A stretch of 64,000 nucleotides of DNA from Conchocele bisecta (taxonomy: Eukaryota > Mollusca > Bivalvia > Lucinida > Thyasiridae), in NCBI GenBank assembly GCA_029237695.1, contig CM055271.1, positions 29,542,695-29,606,694 on the forward strand. The letters run 5' to 3'. Of this stretch, positions 43,067-53,654 are shown piece by piece (the stretch's first letter is position 1; each line of letters begins with the position of its first letter). Both the position numbers and the translations under genes were made by a program. The notes below the pieces were generated by a model. It searched no databases and had not been told where the DNA came from. It saw only the letters and a list, made by a program, of their open reading frames with translations.

Positions 43067-43536
43067 TAACTCCACAAACACCAGAGGTAACAAACAAATC
43101 AGGAATAGCACGCCAACGTATGGAGGGACAAAGGAAAGTTTGTTGCAAAATGGCAGCCTGTTACAGGGAGAATGAAGAACTTCAAAAACGATTACGCCTA
43201 TCCGAGAAAAAAACCGTGTTGTATAGAAAGCGTTTTCAAAGAATCTCGAGCTCGAAGTCGAAAGTAGACACACCTAGAACCAAGACTAAAAAGCTATTGC
43301 GATGTTTTTCAACTAAAGTTGTGAGACGAACTCTAACATTTCATCATGCGTTTATGTCGCAATTAAAGAAGTCCTACAAGTCTCAAAGGAAACCAATAGG
43401 AAGGATCTTAGCAGGGAATGTCCTTAGAAAATACAGATTTATCACGTGTGCGAAGGCCCAAGTTGGCGCATTCCCAAAACAAGGAACGAACATCAAATCA
43501 GGATCAATATCACAACTGGCAAAAAACGAACAATAA
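43065..43536 (+). CDS. C-terminal exon of the basic coiled-coil gene family
   Basis: After a T-run and CTAG the frame reads VTPQTPEVTNKSGIARQRME, then CYRENEELQKRLRLSEKKTV, LYRKRFQRI, DTPRTKTKKLLRCFSTKVVR, RTLTFHHAFMSQLKKSYKSQ, GRILAGNVLRKYRFITCAKA. This is the coiled-coil plus PRTKT plus FHHA/K-x-x-YR region of the same family whose N-terminal exon is at 32584. It is open to TAA 43534-43536 without lesions. Family function is unknown to me. If the two parts belong together the intron is 10.2 kb and contains the BEN-like genes. Confidence 0.65.
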
Positions 43537-43987
43537 CAAAACAGAAAGTTAAGAAACAAAAGCGATTGCTTAATGAGGAGTGCATCTCACATGCAACAGC
43601 ATAGAAATTCTTAAAACGCGCAGGGCGATTCTGGAATCGTCCAAATTCTTATATTGCGCAGAACATATACATTCGACTATGTTTATCCATGTAATGTGTT
43701 CAAGCTGGCTAACTGAAACTAATTTGGGGCAGAAAATGTGTACTTATGTTTACAGGCTGATCTGCATGGGGCTACACTGATCGCATAGGTCATAAGCCCC
43801 ATTTTGTCATGGTGCATCACATATATATACATATATATATTTTGTCTACTTAAAATTCTAGTGTCATACCAAACATGAATTTGGTACTGGTTCTACACAG
43901 GAATATGACAAAGGTTAGTAATTTTGTGAGAAGAAGGCTGGGCGAGTACACATATTTAACGATGGGGTTCATCCTTACGGAATCCTG
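43537..43987. other. Spacer
   Basis: 43750-43800 holds one arm of the GCTACACTGRTCGCA hairpin family. No gene. Confidence 0.4.
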
Positions 43988-44292
43988 TAGCCTATTTCAT
44001 CAACATTGCAAAGTATACTTTACTAGCAAAGTATACTTTGAGGGAGTAATCATTTATTTTTACTGAAATGCATTATTTCATATAGAACTAACAAATGCAT
44101 ATATTTCATGATTAAAAGTATGCAGAATTAATATACTGAATTTATTACATTATCACAGCCATTAAATGGCTGTGATAATGTAATAAATTCAGTATAATAA
44201 AAATTAATAAATTAAAAAAAAAATTGAAAATTTCTCCCTCAAAGTATACTTTGCTACTAAAGTATACTTTGCAATGTTGATGAAATAGGCTA
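43988..44292. mobile_element. Foldback MITE, 305 bp
   Basis: The terminal arms (TAGCCTATTTCATCAACATT at the left tip) pair over about 57 bp with the right end; each arm holds two AAAGTATACTTT palindromes. A second, central hairpin pairs 44135-44158 with 44161-44196 (TGGCTGTGATAATGTAATAA). It is inserted inside a copy of the SINE-like family also present at 42478. Possible CTG or TA target duplication. Confidence 0.85.
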
Positions 44293-44459
44293 CTGATATC
44301 CCTGGTTTGACCCTCGGGTACAGTTTTGGCTTTCTTGAATGGGAGCTGAATCAGGTTATACTCCTTATAAGAGTAGTAGTATTAGGGGATGGGGCTAAGT
44401 GATCATGGTGTCATGAGGACCTGGCACCAGATCGGGTTGCAGCTTTTACCATAAATCCA
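44293..44459. other. SINE-like fragment
   Basis: Right half of the repeat interrupted by the foldback MITE (TTTTGGCTTTCTTGAATGGG and GTGATCATGGTGTCATGAGG). Confidence 0.45.
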
Positions 44460-44775
44460 GTTTTTCATACTAAATCTCATGTTTTTGCACAAAATTACAT
44501 GTTTTTGCACAAAATTACATGTTTTCGCATAAAATCCCATGTTTTCGGAATAAACCGCATCTTTTCGCACAAAAGTGTATGTTTTTGCACAAAATCGCAA
44601 GTTTTCGCAATAAAACGCAGCTTTTCGCACAAAATCGTATGTTTTCACACAAAATCGCAGGTTTTCAAAATAAAGTGCAAATTTTCGCACAAAATCGTAT
44701 GTTTCCACAAAAAGTCACAAGTTTTTGCACAAATGCCCAGGTTTTCGCACAAAATCTCACGTTTCACTAAACTTT
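44460..44775 (+). repeat. About 30-bp minisatellite (GTTTTCGCACAAAATCGCAT)
   Basis: About ten units of 29-30 bp: ATGTTTTYGCACAAAATYRC with variation. The apparent proteins from either strand are repeat artefacts. Confidence 0.88.
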
Positions 44776-45264
44776 TGACTAAAAATGTTTGTAAATGCAA
44801 ATTTAGGATTGTCTGGAAATTTCAATTGATGGATTTACATTTATTGAGCATAGGCTGTATATGCTCAATAAATGTAAATCTAAGAATCGTTTACAAGAAA
44901 ACATTGTTAATGTGAAATTTATAGACTATCTGTATCATAAGTTTGCACTTACAAACATTTTAGTTGTACAAAGTTTAGAGAAACGGTCCCCTGGTGTAAC
45001 ACCTGAGGAGCGTATGACCTGCGTGCCCACCCACGCTCTCGGCAGTCCAGAGAAACAACAACAGATTTGTCAAGTTTTGTTTGTTTGTTTATTGGGGTTT
45101 AGCAGCTAAGGTCATGTAAGGCCGGGTCAATGGGTTTAGTACTAAATCCCATATATTACCTGTACAAGTACATATATACATTTTCAAGTACATGTACAAA
45201 TGGGGGGAAAATCCAAAATCAGAATATTTACAATAACAATTCGTCAAGTATCTGAGGATGTACG
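44776..45264. other. Spacer with dispersed-repeat fragment
   Basis: TTGAGCATA...TATGCTCAA with flanking ATTTACATTTA forms a 24-bp-arm hairpin at 44830-44880. 45088-45170 (GGGGTTTAGCAGCTAAGGTC, then ATGTAAGGCCGGGTCAATGG) is the dispersed repeat seen inverted at 51545-51605. Confidence 0.5.
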
Positions 45265-45573
45265 CCGATCTCATCATCAATGAGGAGTTCATCGGCAAGA
45301 AACTCGGCAAGCAACCAATATGCTAGCTGCAACCAACTGACTTGGGCTTTCACGGAGGGCCTGTGCCGAGATAGCCACCTGAAGACAGACCCTGACCTTG
45401 AGATTGTGCAGCTGGACATCGGATCCAATAATGACTTCCCGCCTCTACCATCAACGGCTAGCAGCAAGCCGTCGCAGAGCACGGTGCAGGACGTACAATC
45501 GGAGATGTCCAAGAATCTATATGTGGATCGTACAACTCGCCAGCTCGTTCGCATTCTAAGGGTTAAGCATTGA
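45265..45573 (+). CDS. Exon-like ORF, unit 1 of a tandem duplication
   Basis: An open frame of about 97 codons contains LTWAFTEGLCRDSHLKTDPD, then LEIVQLDIGSNNDFPPLPST, SSKPSQSTVQDVQSEMSKNL, YVDRTTRQLVRILRVKH. Composition and codon pattern look coding. Unit 2 (45905-46085) carries a shortened, degenerate version. No domain was recognised. The frame 5' of about 45330 competes with another (ADLIINEEFIGKKLGKQ), so the true start is unclear. Confidence 0.4.
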   Translation, partial: PISSSMRSSSARNSASNQYASCNQLTWAFTEGLCRDSHLKTDPDLEIVQLDIGSNNDFPPLPSTASSKPSQSTVQDVQSEMSKNLYVDRTTRQLVRILRVKH

Positions 45574-45834
45574 ATTTATTTCATTTTCAATTTTGCTATA
45601 GTCATCGTCAAGTTCAGAGGATGGGGTATATACTGGACCCATGGCAGCTCCATGAGGAGGCAGCCAAGAAGGGGTGTTAGAACGTGTCGTGGAAGGGAAG
45701 AAGCCAGACACAGGGAGTCTAGACAGGACGTGTTGGGAAGAAGGGGAATGGGAAGAGCCCTCACTACCTCAAGACACTCAGCGTATTAGAGATCTCCACT
45801 CTGAGCGACTTAAGTCTTTATTATAAAGTTTGTC
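45574..45834 (+). repeat. Downstream exon-like part, unit 1
   Basis: TTTGCTATAG, then TCATCGTCAAGTTCAGAGGA. One frame reads SSSSSEDGVYTGPMAAP, then TGA, then GGSQEGVLERVVEGKKPDTG. The same segment recurs at 46104-46346 and 60487-60770. Two frames are open in parts of each copy, so coding is unproven. Confidence 0.45.
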
Positions 45835-45904
45835 CAATTCACGTAACAGCCTATTTTCCAACACCTCGACAGACATGTATATATTAAAATGTTTCACAAA
45901 CTTG

Positions 45905-46346
45905 GGTTTGATAGCTTTCACAGAAGGACCATGTCGAGACCCCGACCTTGAGATTGTGCAGATGGACCTCAGATCCAAGGACTTCCCGCCTCTACCATCA
46001 ACTTTCTAGCAGCAAACCGTCACTGAGCACAGTGCAGGACGGACGTACAACCGAAGACGCATTCTAAGGGTTAAGCAATTAATTTATTTCATTTTAAATT
46101 TTGCTATAGTATTCGTCAAGTTCAGAGGATGTGGTATATACTGGACCCAAGGCAGCTCCATGGGGAGGCAGCCAAGAAGGGGTGTTGGAACGTGTCGTGG
46201 AAAGGAAGAAGCCAGACACAGGCAGTCTAGACAAGACGTGTTGGGAAGAAGGGGAACGGGAAGAGCCCTCACTACCTCAGCCTATTAGACATCTCCACTC
46301 TGAGCGACTTAAGTCTCTATTATAAAGTTTGTCCAGTTCACGTAAC
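45905..46346 (+). repeat. Unit 2 of the tandem duplication
   Basis: It repeats 45340-45834 about 515 bp downstream with internal deletions in the first part (the DPDLEIVQ region is contracted). The SSSEDVVYTGPKAAPWGGSQ frame is open without the TGA of unit 1 up to 46325. Unit 2 may therefore be the better preserved downstream exon. Confidence 0.7.
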
Positions 46347-47429
46347 AGCCTATTTTTCAACACGTCGACAAACATGTGTGTATTAAAATGTTTCAAACAC
46401 GATCTTTACATTACACTGAGGATACCAGATATATATATGTTCTACTTCTTGCATCTAAAGAGTATTATACCCCATATTTCAAACTAAATGCATGTTACTT
46501 TTACAAATATATTGATTTTCTTATTAAATAGAGAACAAATGATAAAAAATAAAACAAATTTAACAATTCACTTATTTGACCTGCAAAAAGCAAACGAGGA
46601 GCTGTTGTTATGCAGCATAACGGGCCAGAAAAGCTACAAATCAAAACACAGCAGACCTCCATCGGATGCTGATTGTGTGGGTTATTTGTCAGGTAACAAT
46701 ACCATGTGACATTTTGTTTGCCTCACATAGGCTTATCATCATAGTGTTTTAACATGGGCAATATCTTTTCTGTATATATAAATTTATTGAAATACTGGTA
46801 CTTTGACATAAGATGTTGGCCTTTCACTTTTTACGGAATCCTCTTCAAAACTAACTTTTACTGAAATCTTGTACAAATACTGCTTCCCGTTTTGTGCAGA
46901 TCAAGATCAGCCACAGAGATGATTCTAATAATATATTTCTACAACAAGAAACGAGGCAAAGCCACGAAGGCCAGGTTTTTTCCAAGCATGGACACTTGGA
47001 TAACATAATTATACCCACTTTTTGTAGACTAGATGGCCGTGGTCTGCATGTCGCGCCTTGGGGCGAGGCATGGACATTAAAAAAATAGATATAGTAAATG
47101 GAAAAACTTTAACGAAAAAACTTTAACCGGACACACGGACATACGGACGGACGGACGCCAAAATGCCGACGATATCGCGCTTTCCGCAAGCGGGTGCGAC
47201 AATGATGATAAACACCCATATTAAGTATCAAGGTAATGGGGTGAAGCAGTTGCAGAGATATAGTACACGAAAAAACTTCAACAAATAAATTCAAAGTAAT
47301 TTGACCTTGACATTGCGCACAGGGGCCGCACGGTTGGGGGTTAGAGTGAAAATATGGACGATGATAAACACCCATGTGAAGTTTCAAGGTAATGGGCGAA
47401 GCAGTTGCAGAGATATAGCATAACAAACA
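46347..47429. other. Spacer and dispersed repeat
   Basis: 46940-47428 resembles another bivalve-type non-coding dispersed repeat (ACGGACGGACGGACGCC, then two units of GATGATAAACACCCAT with GGTAATGGG and GAAGCAGTTGCAGAGATATA). An open frame at 46488-46709 has no recognised domain. Confidence 0.4.
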
Positions 47430-49318
47430 AGAGGCCCAAATGGGCTTGTATCGCTCACCTAAAAGCCTCCATAGTGGTCATCTTGATTTCACAAAGACTC
47501 TTCACTTACAACTTCAAATGTTCCACAGAATTTGTTGATACCTTCTGATCCAACATGTATTGCGAATGTGCATGTGATTTACTGCTATACTTTGGATTTG
47601 ATATATAAAATGACCATATTCGGTCAAAAATAAAATTTTACCCCTATTTGACCCCTCGGGCCATGACCATTTTTGACCCAGAGGCCACCATATGAACAAA
47701 TCTGAATAAGCGTTAACTATCGATCATTCATACAAAGTTTCGTCGAAATCGGCCTGGCGGTTTGTGAGAAGAAGATTTTTTGACAATTTGACCTACTTTT
47801 CAACGGCGGACATCTTGGATTTGGTGATGACCTCCATTTTAACAAAAATGGACAGGCTTCACCCACAGACCATGACAGTTAAGTTTGGCCAATATCGGCC
47901 AAGCAGTTCACAAGAAGAATACGTTTGAAATCTTTAGTAAAAGAACAACTTTTTTACCTTTCGGTGACCATCTTGGATGACAAAATCCATCTGATTTAGA
48001 CGAAAAATGCTAAAGAGTGATCGACTAGTCGATACCTTTGATTTGATATATTATATGACCATATACGGGCAAAAATATAATTTGACCCCTAGTTGAGCCC
48101 TCGGGCCACGCCCATTTTTGACCCATGGGCCACCATATGAACAAATCTGAAACAGCATTAACTATCAATCATTCACAACAAGTTTCGTTGAAATCGGCCT
48201 GGAGGTTTGTGAGAAGAAGATTTTTTGACAATTTGACCTACTTCTCAACGGCGGCCATCTTGGATTTGGTGATGACCTCCATTTTAACAAAAATGAACAG
48301 GCTTCACCCACAGACCATTACAGTTAAGTCTGGCCAATATCGGCCAAGCAGTTCACAAGAAAAAGACGTTTGAAATCTTTAGTAAAAGAATGACCTTTTG
48401 AACTATCAGTGGCCATCTTGGATGACGTAATCATCTGATTTAGACAAAAAATTCTCCAGAGTGATCGTCTCGTCAATACCTTCAATTTGATATATTATAT
48501 GACTATATTCGGTTAAAAATAAAATTTACCCCTATTTGACCCCTCGGGCGACGCCCATTTTTGACCCAGGGGCCACCATATGAACAAATCTGAACAGCGC
48601 TAACATCGATCATTCATACCCAGTATCGTCGAAATCGGCCTGGCGGTTCGTGAGAAGAAGATTTTTTTAAGAATTTGACCCTACTTCTCAATGGCGGCCA
48701 TCTTGGGATTTGGTGATGACCTCCATTTTAACTAAAATGAACAGGCTTCAACCACAGACCATTACAGTTAACTTTAGCCAATATCGGCCAAGCAGTTTAC
48801 AAGAAAAAGACGTTTGAAATCTTTAGTAAAAGAAATGACCATTTGAACTATCGGTGGCCATCTTGGATGACGTAATCATATGATTTTAGACAAAAAAGTG
48901 CAGAGTGATTGTAAATCGTCAATACCTTCAATTTGATATATTACAGGACTATATTCGGTTAAAAATAAAATTTGACCCCTCGGGCGACGCCCATTTTTTG
49001 ACCCACGGGCCACCATATGAACAATCTGAAACAGCGTAACTATCGAGGCATTCATACAGTATTGTCGAAATCGGCCTGGCGGTTCGTGAGAAGAAGATAA
49101 GAATTTGACCTACTTTTTTCCATGGCGGCCATCTTGGATGACCTCCATTTTAACAAATCTGAAATGGCATCACCCATATATCATCCCTGTGAAGTTTAAC
49201 CAATATCGGCTCAGCAGTTCGGGAGAAGAAGATGATTGAAAATGTTCACGGACGGACGGACGGACGACGGAAACTTTGCCATAACAATAGCTCATGAGCT
49301 TTGCTCAGGTGAGCTAAA
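47430..49318 (+). repeat. Dispersed repeat with four tandem 445-bp units, copy 2
   Basis: It starts AACAAGAGGCCCAAATGGGC followed by TCGCTCACCT, and ends AATAGCTCATGAGCTTTGCT followed by CAGGTGAGCTA. Internal units of 443-446 bp are marked by TCTTTAGTAA at 47931, 48377 and 48820 and by GGCCATCTTGGATGAC. Same family as 9606-10463, which has fewer and shorter units. The GCTCACCT/AGGTGAGC ends are inverted repeats. Confidence 0.85.
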
Positions 49319-49914
49319 AAGTGTTAACCAAAAAATTTAACCAGACGTACATTAAAAAGTTAACGTTGAAAATGGCTAAGTCAATTACGTAGAAATAATA
49401 GGTGAAGGTAAAAAAATAGTCACATGTTGGATAGTTGTATGTGGTAGGCACCCCTTGGTTATGAAGCTGTGAAAGTTTGGTGGTCCTAGGTGGTACAGTA
49501 CCAAAGAAATGGACTTAAACACGAAAAGTTAACATTGTAAATGCGAAAAGTTAACATTGAAAATGGCTAAGTCGACTGCACGGAAAAAATGGGTCAAGTT
49601 AAAAAAAAGTAACATGTTGGATAGTGATATGTGGTGGGCACCCCTTGATTACGAAGCTGTGAAAGTTTGGTGGTCCTAGGTGGTACAGTACCAAAGAAAT
49701 GGACTTAAACACGAAAACTTAACATTGAAAACGCGAAAACTTAACATTGAAAATGGCTAAGTCGATTGCGCGGAAAAAATAGGTCAAGTTAAAAAAAAAG
49801 TAACATGTTGGATAGTGATATGTGGTGGGCACCCCTTGATTATGAAGCTGTGAATGTTTGGTGGTCCTAGGTGGTACAGTAACAAAGAAATGGACTCAAA
49901 CACGAAAACTTAAC
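49319..49914 (+). repeat. 190-bp tandem array, about 3 units
   Basis: GTGGTGGGCACCCCTTGATT, then GAAGCTGTGAAAGTTTGGTG, recurs at 49441, 49631 and 49822 (190- and 191-bp steps). Units also contain AACATTGAAAATGGCTAAGT. Confidence 0.88.
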
Positions 49915-49990
49915 ATTGATTGTGGACGCCGCCCGCCGCCCGCGCCGCCCGCCCGGCTTTCGCCAATCCAATAGCCTGGATTTTTTTAAA
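49915..49990 (-). repeat. Dispersed-repeat fragment with CGGGCGG expansion
   Basis: Reverse complement of the type at 36258-36322 (TATTGGATTGGCGAAAG, GGCGGCGTCCACAATCA); here the GC part is expanded (CGCCCGCC units). Confidence 0.65.
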
Positions 49991-51544
49991 AAAATCCTGG
50001 CTAATAAAATGAAGGCCACAGCATATGAGTGGGCGTCCAAGTGATTTTGGAACCAGATCTGACTAGTGTTAATTCAGGCCCGTTTGGTATTTAGAATGGA
50101 CTTCGGGCCACATGCGAAGCTGCTGTCGATCATAAGAATAGTTCATATTATTCCATTTCTCGTACATGGCAGCTGAAATGGTATTTGGCTAAGTGATCTT
50201 TTGGGGGTGCCGGGGAAGGGCACCTGGTGCCATATCAGCCTGATTATCAGGATCTTTTGAAAATCATCATTGAGTTTTCCACATAGGTTCTACCAAGTCA
50301 CCATTGTTTCTCTGTCATTGTTGTTGAACATACAAGAAACCCCACTCACTTAATCAAGAACTAAATGTGCCGTAAGTGACTGTCAGAGCTGTAAAACAAT
50401 TTATCATCATCTAACAAAATTGTATTGGCTAACGCTGTCATTAATTGGTCATGTAATTCAATTAAATCAATCACATGCTCATTAATACCGCTGCCCTTGA
50501 TCTTCATTTCACTCCAATGCTTCACTGACCATGCTTGACTATGTTCAGTGCTGCTCATGAACCACTTCCAAGTGAGCCAGTCCAATATTTATGACAAGTT
50601 TCGTAGTCGTCTGAAAATCTACCGACAACACCATGAATCGGAATCTGGTAAGCTTTACAGAACTGGACAATTTTATGTGATTTTTAGCTTGCCTGCACAT
50701 CTACCACTAACGATAGTTGACGTGGACAATGCTGACAAAGAATCTCAACCGGCTTCAGTCACAGGTATAATTGGTTAAAGTGTGAATGCAGGCAACATTT
50801 TTATGCCCCCTACACATAATGACCCCCCGTGTGGTCATGTATATATCAAATCGAAGGTATCACTCTGCCTGGCCAAAATGTTAGTGTCATACCCTGAATC
50901 CGTTAAATAATTGGAATTATATGAACATGTTATGCAGCTAAGCAAATCAGCTTGCTTAAATTTATATTTTCCCTCCCCGATGAAGATTCATCTACAGACG
51001 TTGATGACCACCAAGCAGGCACCAATGGGACCCCATATATTGGAAGCGGTAATATACCTATCTATGTCTCTCTACAAGTGTAGCGTGCTGCCAGGCAGAC
51101 CCATGAGAATTACACAAGTATTGTACAACAGAATTGTCCAATTCCCTGCAGTCTGGAGTAAATATGTGTCTAACTCAATAAACAAAACATTGATACATTG
51201 TGTGTTGGCACAGTTCGTTCCAATCGGAAAGAAGTACCCAAAGCAGTGGAAAAAAAAGTAAAGCGCGGTGCGAAACAGTAGTTAGACAATGCGAGAATTT
51301 ATTGGCAATGAAATGGGCAGATAAAAGGGATGTATTGAAATATGCCCATATCCACCATGCATTGCTGTATATTTAACCTTGCCAACCAATCTTTACATGA
51401 CCTAATTGTTGGACGTTATACTTCAGTCAATCGTTTGTGGGGTATCTGGCATCAGATCAGGATAATTCCGATTTCAGCGCTGAATCTGTATTGTAAATAT
51501 CGAGCTCTGATTTTGGCATTTCCTTCGCCCCACCTTTGGTGCAG
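49991..51544. other. Spacer with possible small exons
   Basis: 50550-50645 (MNHFQVSQSNIYDKFRSRLK then IYRQHHESES) lies between TATGTTCAG and GTAAGC and looks coding. A second open part 50646-50777 ends before a GGTATAAT. DEDSSTDVDDHQAGT at about 50978-51045 is another acidic open stretch next to GTAATA. 50190-50270 and 51430-51480 are fragments of the SINE-like family. No product can be assigned. Confidence 0.35.
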
Positions 51545-51605
51545 GTATATATGGGATTTAGTACTGAATCCATTGACCCGACCTTAGATGACCTTGGCGA
51601 TTGAT
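51545..51605 (-). repeat. Dispersed-repeat fragment, inverted copy of 45088-45170
   Basis: Shares GGATTTAGTACT, CATTGACCCG and ATGACCTT in inverted order relative to 45100-45165. Confidence 0.65.
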
Positions 51606-52177
51606 AGGTCGTTAACCTCTACAAATCAATTCCCAGTTCCACATTTCTGAACTGTCCGATAACAAAAGGCATTTGTTTGAGTAGAACACTCTTGTCCATG
51701 TTGTAGGCTGCTGGTGTACTGCGAAGGTCGGTGGTGTCACGGTCAAGTGACTACGGTAGATATATGTAATGCTACAGCACGCCTTGGGATGATATAGGGG
51801 TATGTTAGTGAAGCGGCATGTTCATGTTACTTAACTTTATTGTGATTATCTCCAATTGGGTTGCATAGCATGAGCGGATGTGCTGAATTATATATTTGGT
51901 TGCTGTGCATTATGTCTCGTGCAATATGATGTGTAGCTCCGGTGTATGGTAATTTGCACTGAGCCGGTGTACTAAACAGTGTACAAATTGCATTAGGATA
52001 CTTTGCCAGTGTGACATTTTACATTTCTGTAGTCATTCTAACTTACCTATGGACGAAGTAAATGAGGACTGGTTCTGTCTAGCAACATATTGTAACATAA
52101 AATATTCCCTAATATGTCAGTATCGTAAAGTTAAATATTCCCTAACGTGTCTGTATATTTCTAATATGTCTGCACTT
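51606..52177. other. Spacer
   Basis: AT-rich and featureless apart from two copies of ATTCCCTAAYRTGTC near 52105-52160. Confidence 0.4.
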
Positions 52178-52471
52178 TTAAACCTTTCAACACCACTGAC
52201 CACTGACTTTGTGGAAACAGCGTAGATACAGATGAGCCGTCTACGCTGTTAGCCAATAGTTTTCAACTTTGCAATAAGAGACAACTCCGGAGGATTTTGG
52301 AGGTGGTTGAAGCTCTATACATGTACAAGAAATACATGTCGCTGCCAGGATTAGAGTCGTGAACCATGGCAAAATGGGACATATGGTCGGTGTGACCAGT
52401 GCAGACCCAGATTAATCCTGATCAGGGTCTGTGCTGTTTGTCATTCTGTCGGTTGGTGCTGAAGGAGTTAA
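52178..52471 (+). mobile_element. piggyBac-type MITE, 286 bp, TTAA-flanked, two hairpins
   Basis: TTAA at 52178 and 52468 flanks terminal repeats ACCTTTCAACACC and, on the other strand, CTCCTTCAGCACC. Near the left end is the hairpin AGCGTAGA...TCTACGCT (52217-52249). Near the right end is TGACCAGTGCAGACCCAG...CTGATCAGGGTCTGTGCTG (about 52397-52452), related to the hairpin of piggyBac A. Same family as 40971-41206. Confidence 0.75.
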
Positions 52472-52527
52472 ACCTGCTTTACAATTTACCTTCACATGTA
52501 TTAATGCCAGTACTTATGCCCTTGTAG

Positions 52528-53152
52528 GTTTCTTTTGTATGTTGCAACAATAACCAGAATCACCACCCCAAACCCCTGGTGTCGTGTTCTCTCTTTTGGA
52601 CTTCACACTAATAAACAAGATCGCGCAGGAAATCAAATCATCAAAAAGACATGTATAATTGACTACAATCTTCACATGGGTGGGGTAGACACAGCAGATC
52701 AACTGATCAAGTACTATAATTTCAATAGAAAAACACTGAAGTGGTGGCTAAAGTTATTTTTCCACATAATCAACCTCGCGGTTACAAACGCTTACTTGCT
52801 GCATCGGAAACGTAACCCTCGGCCTGTAACTCATTATAAATTTCAAACTCAACTCGCAAAGCAGATGACTGGTTGCCATGTTCAACCAAAACAGGCAAAG
52901 CGAGGACGATGATCACATGAGGATAACCAGGCTAGGCTGAATGGAAGACATTTTCCAGCTATTATTCCTACCACAGAGGGAAAGAAAGTGAAAAATCCAA
53001 CTCGCCGATGTGTGGTGTGCAAGAAAAGTAGAAAAAGCCCTGCCCCAGGAGAGCCTGTCCGTCGCAAAGAAACGCGGTACTGGTGTCCAAATTGTGAAGC
53101 TCCCCTGTGTGTGAGCAATTGTTTCCAGAGATTTCACACTCTAGTACATTAG
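52528..53152 (+). pseudogene. piggyBac E, C-terminal transposase fragment
   Basis: After CCCTTGTAG the product includes CIIDYNLHMGGVDTADQLIK (third catalytic Asp region), YYNFNRKTLKWWLKLFFHII, then a TGA at 52910-52912. It continues RRCVVCKKSRK and RYWCPNCEAPLCVSNCFQRF, the Cys-rich tail, ending at TAG 53150. It lacks everything before the third Asp and no right terminus is seen. It is a different lineage from A, B and C. It begins just 57 bp after the MITE ending at 52471. Confidence 0.85.
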
Positions 53153-53654
53153 AAGTATAATGATACTATCTCGGATTCTGATTAGTGTTCACTGAGATCT
53201 ATATTTTGTCAAAATGACTCACCTGTAATTAGTATACCCGTGTGTAAAGGTAAATTACCTGTACAGGTAATTATTATTATATTCAAAGATTTGTAGGAAT
53301 TGATTCTATTCAGTTTCAAAGTACAGATACTGTCTACTTTAGCAAATATACACTGTGAACTACTGACGTAATGTAAAGTTTGTAGTCTGGCGCACCTGTA
53401 GTTATCTACCTGTAATTTTCACCTGTAATAGTAACTGTAATAAGTAAACATGAATTCTACCATATACCATATATACAAGAATGCCACTGATATTCCACGA
53501 AAGTGAAGGTAAATATTACATTTTGACAATAATTAGTACTTTTATTACATTGTATTACCTTTATTACACCTGTACAGGTAATATCTGGGTAACTATTTGA
53601 AAATTACACATGTCAAAATATCCGGTATAATATATAAAACTAGAAATGTGGCCT
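53153..53654. other. Spacer rich in CCTGTAAT words
   Basis: CACCTGTAATTA/ACCTGTAAT/ACAGGTAAT recurs about eight times in both orientations between 53220 and 53590; possibly the 3' region of element E. No gene. Confidence 0.4.

Noticed and set aside
44403..44915. ORFs with F-x-x-K repeats on both strands
   Set aside because: By-products of the 30-bp minisatellite.
28939..53152. D and E as the two halves of one giant piggyBac element
   Set aside because: They are 23 kb apart with many unrelated elements between, and no matching right terminus follows E; separate fragments are simpler.
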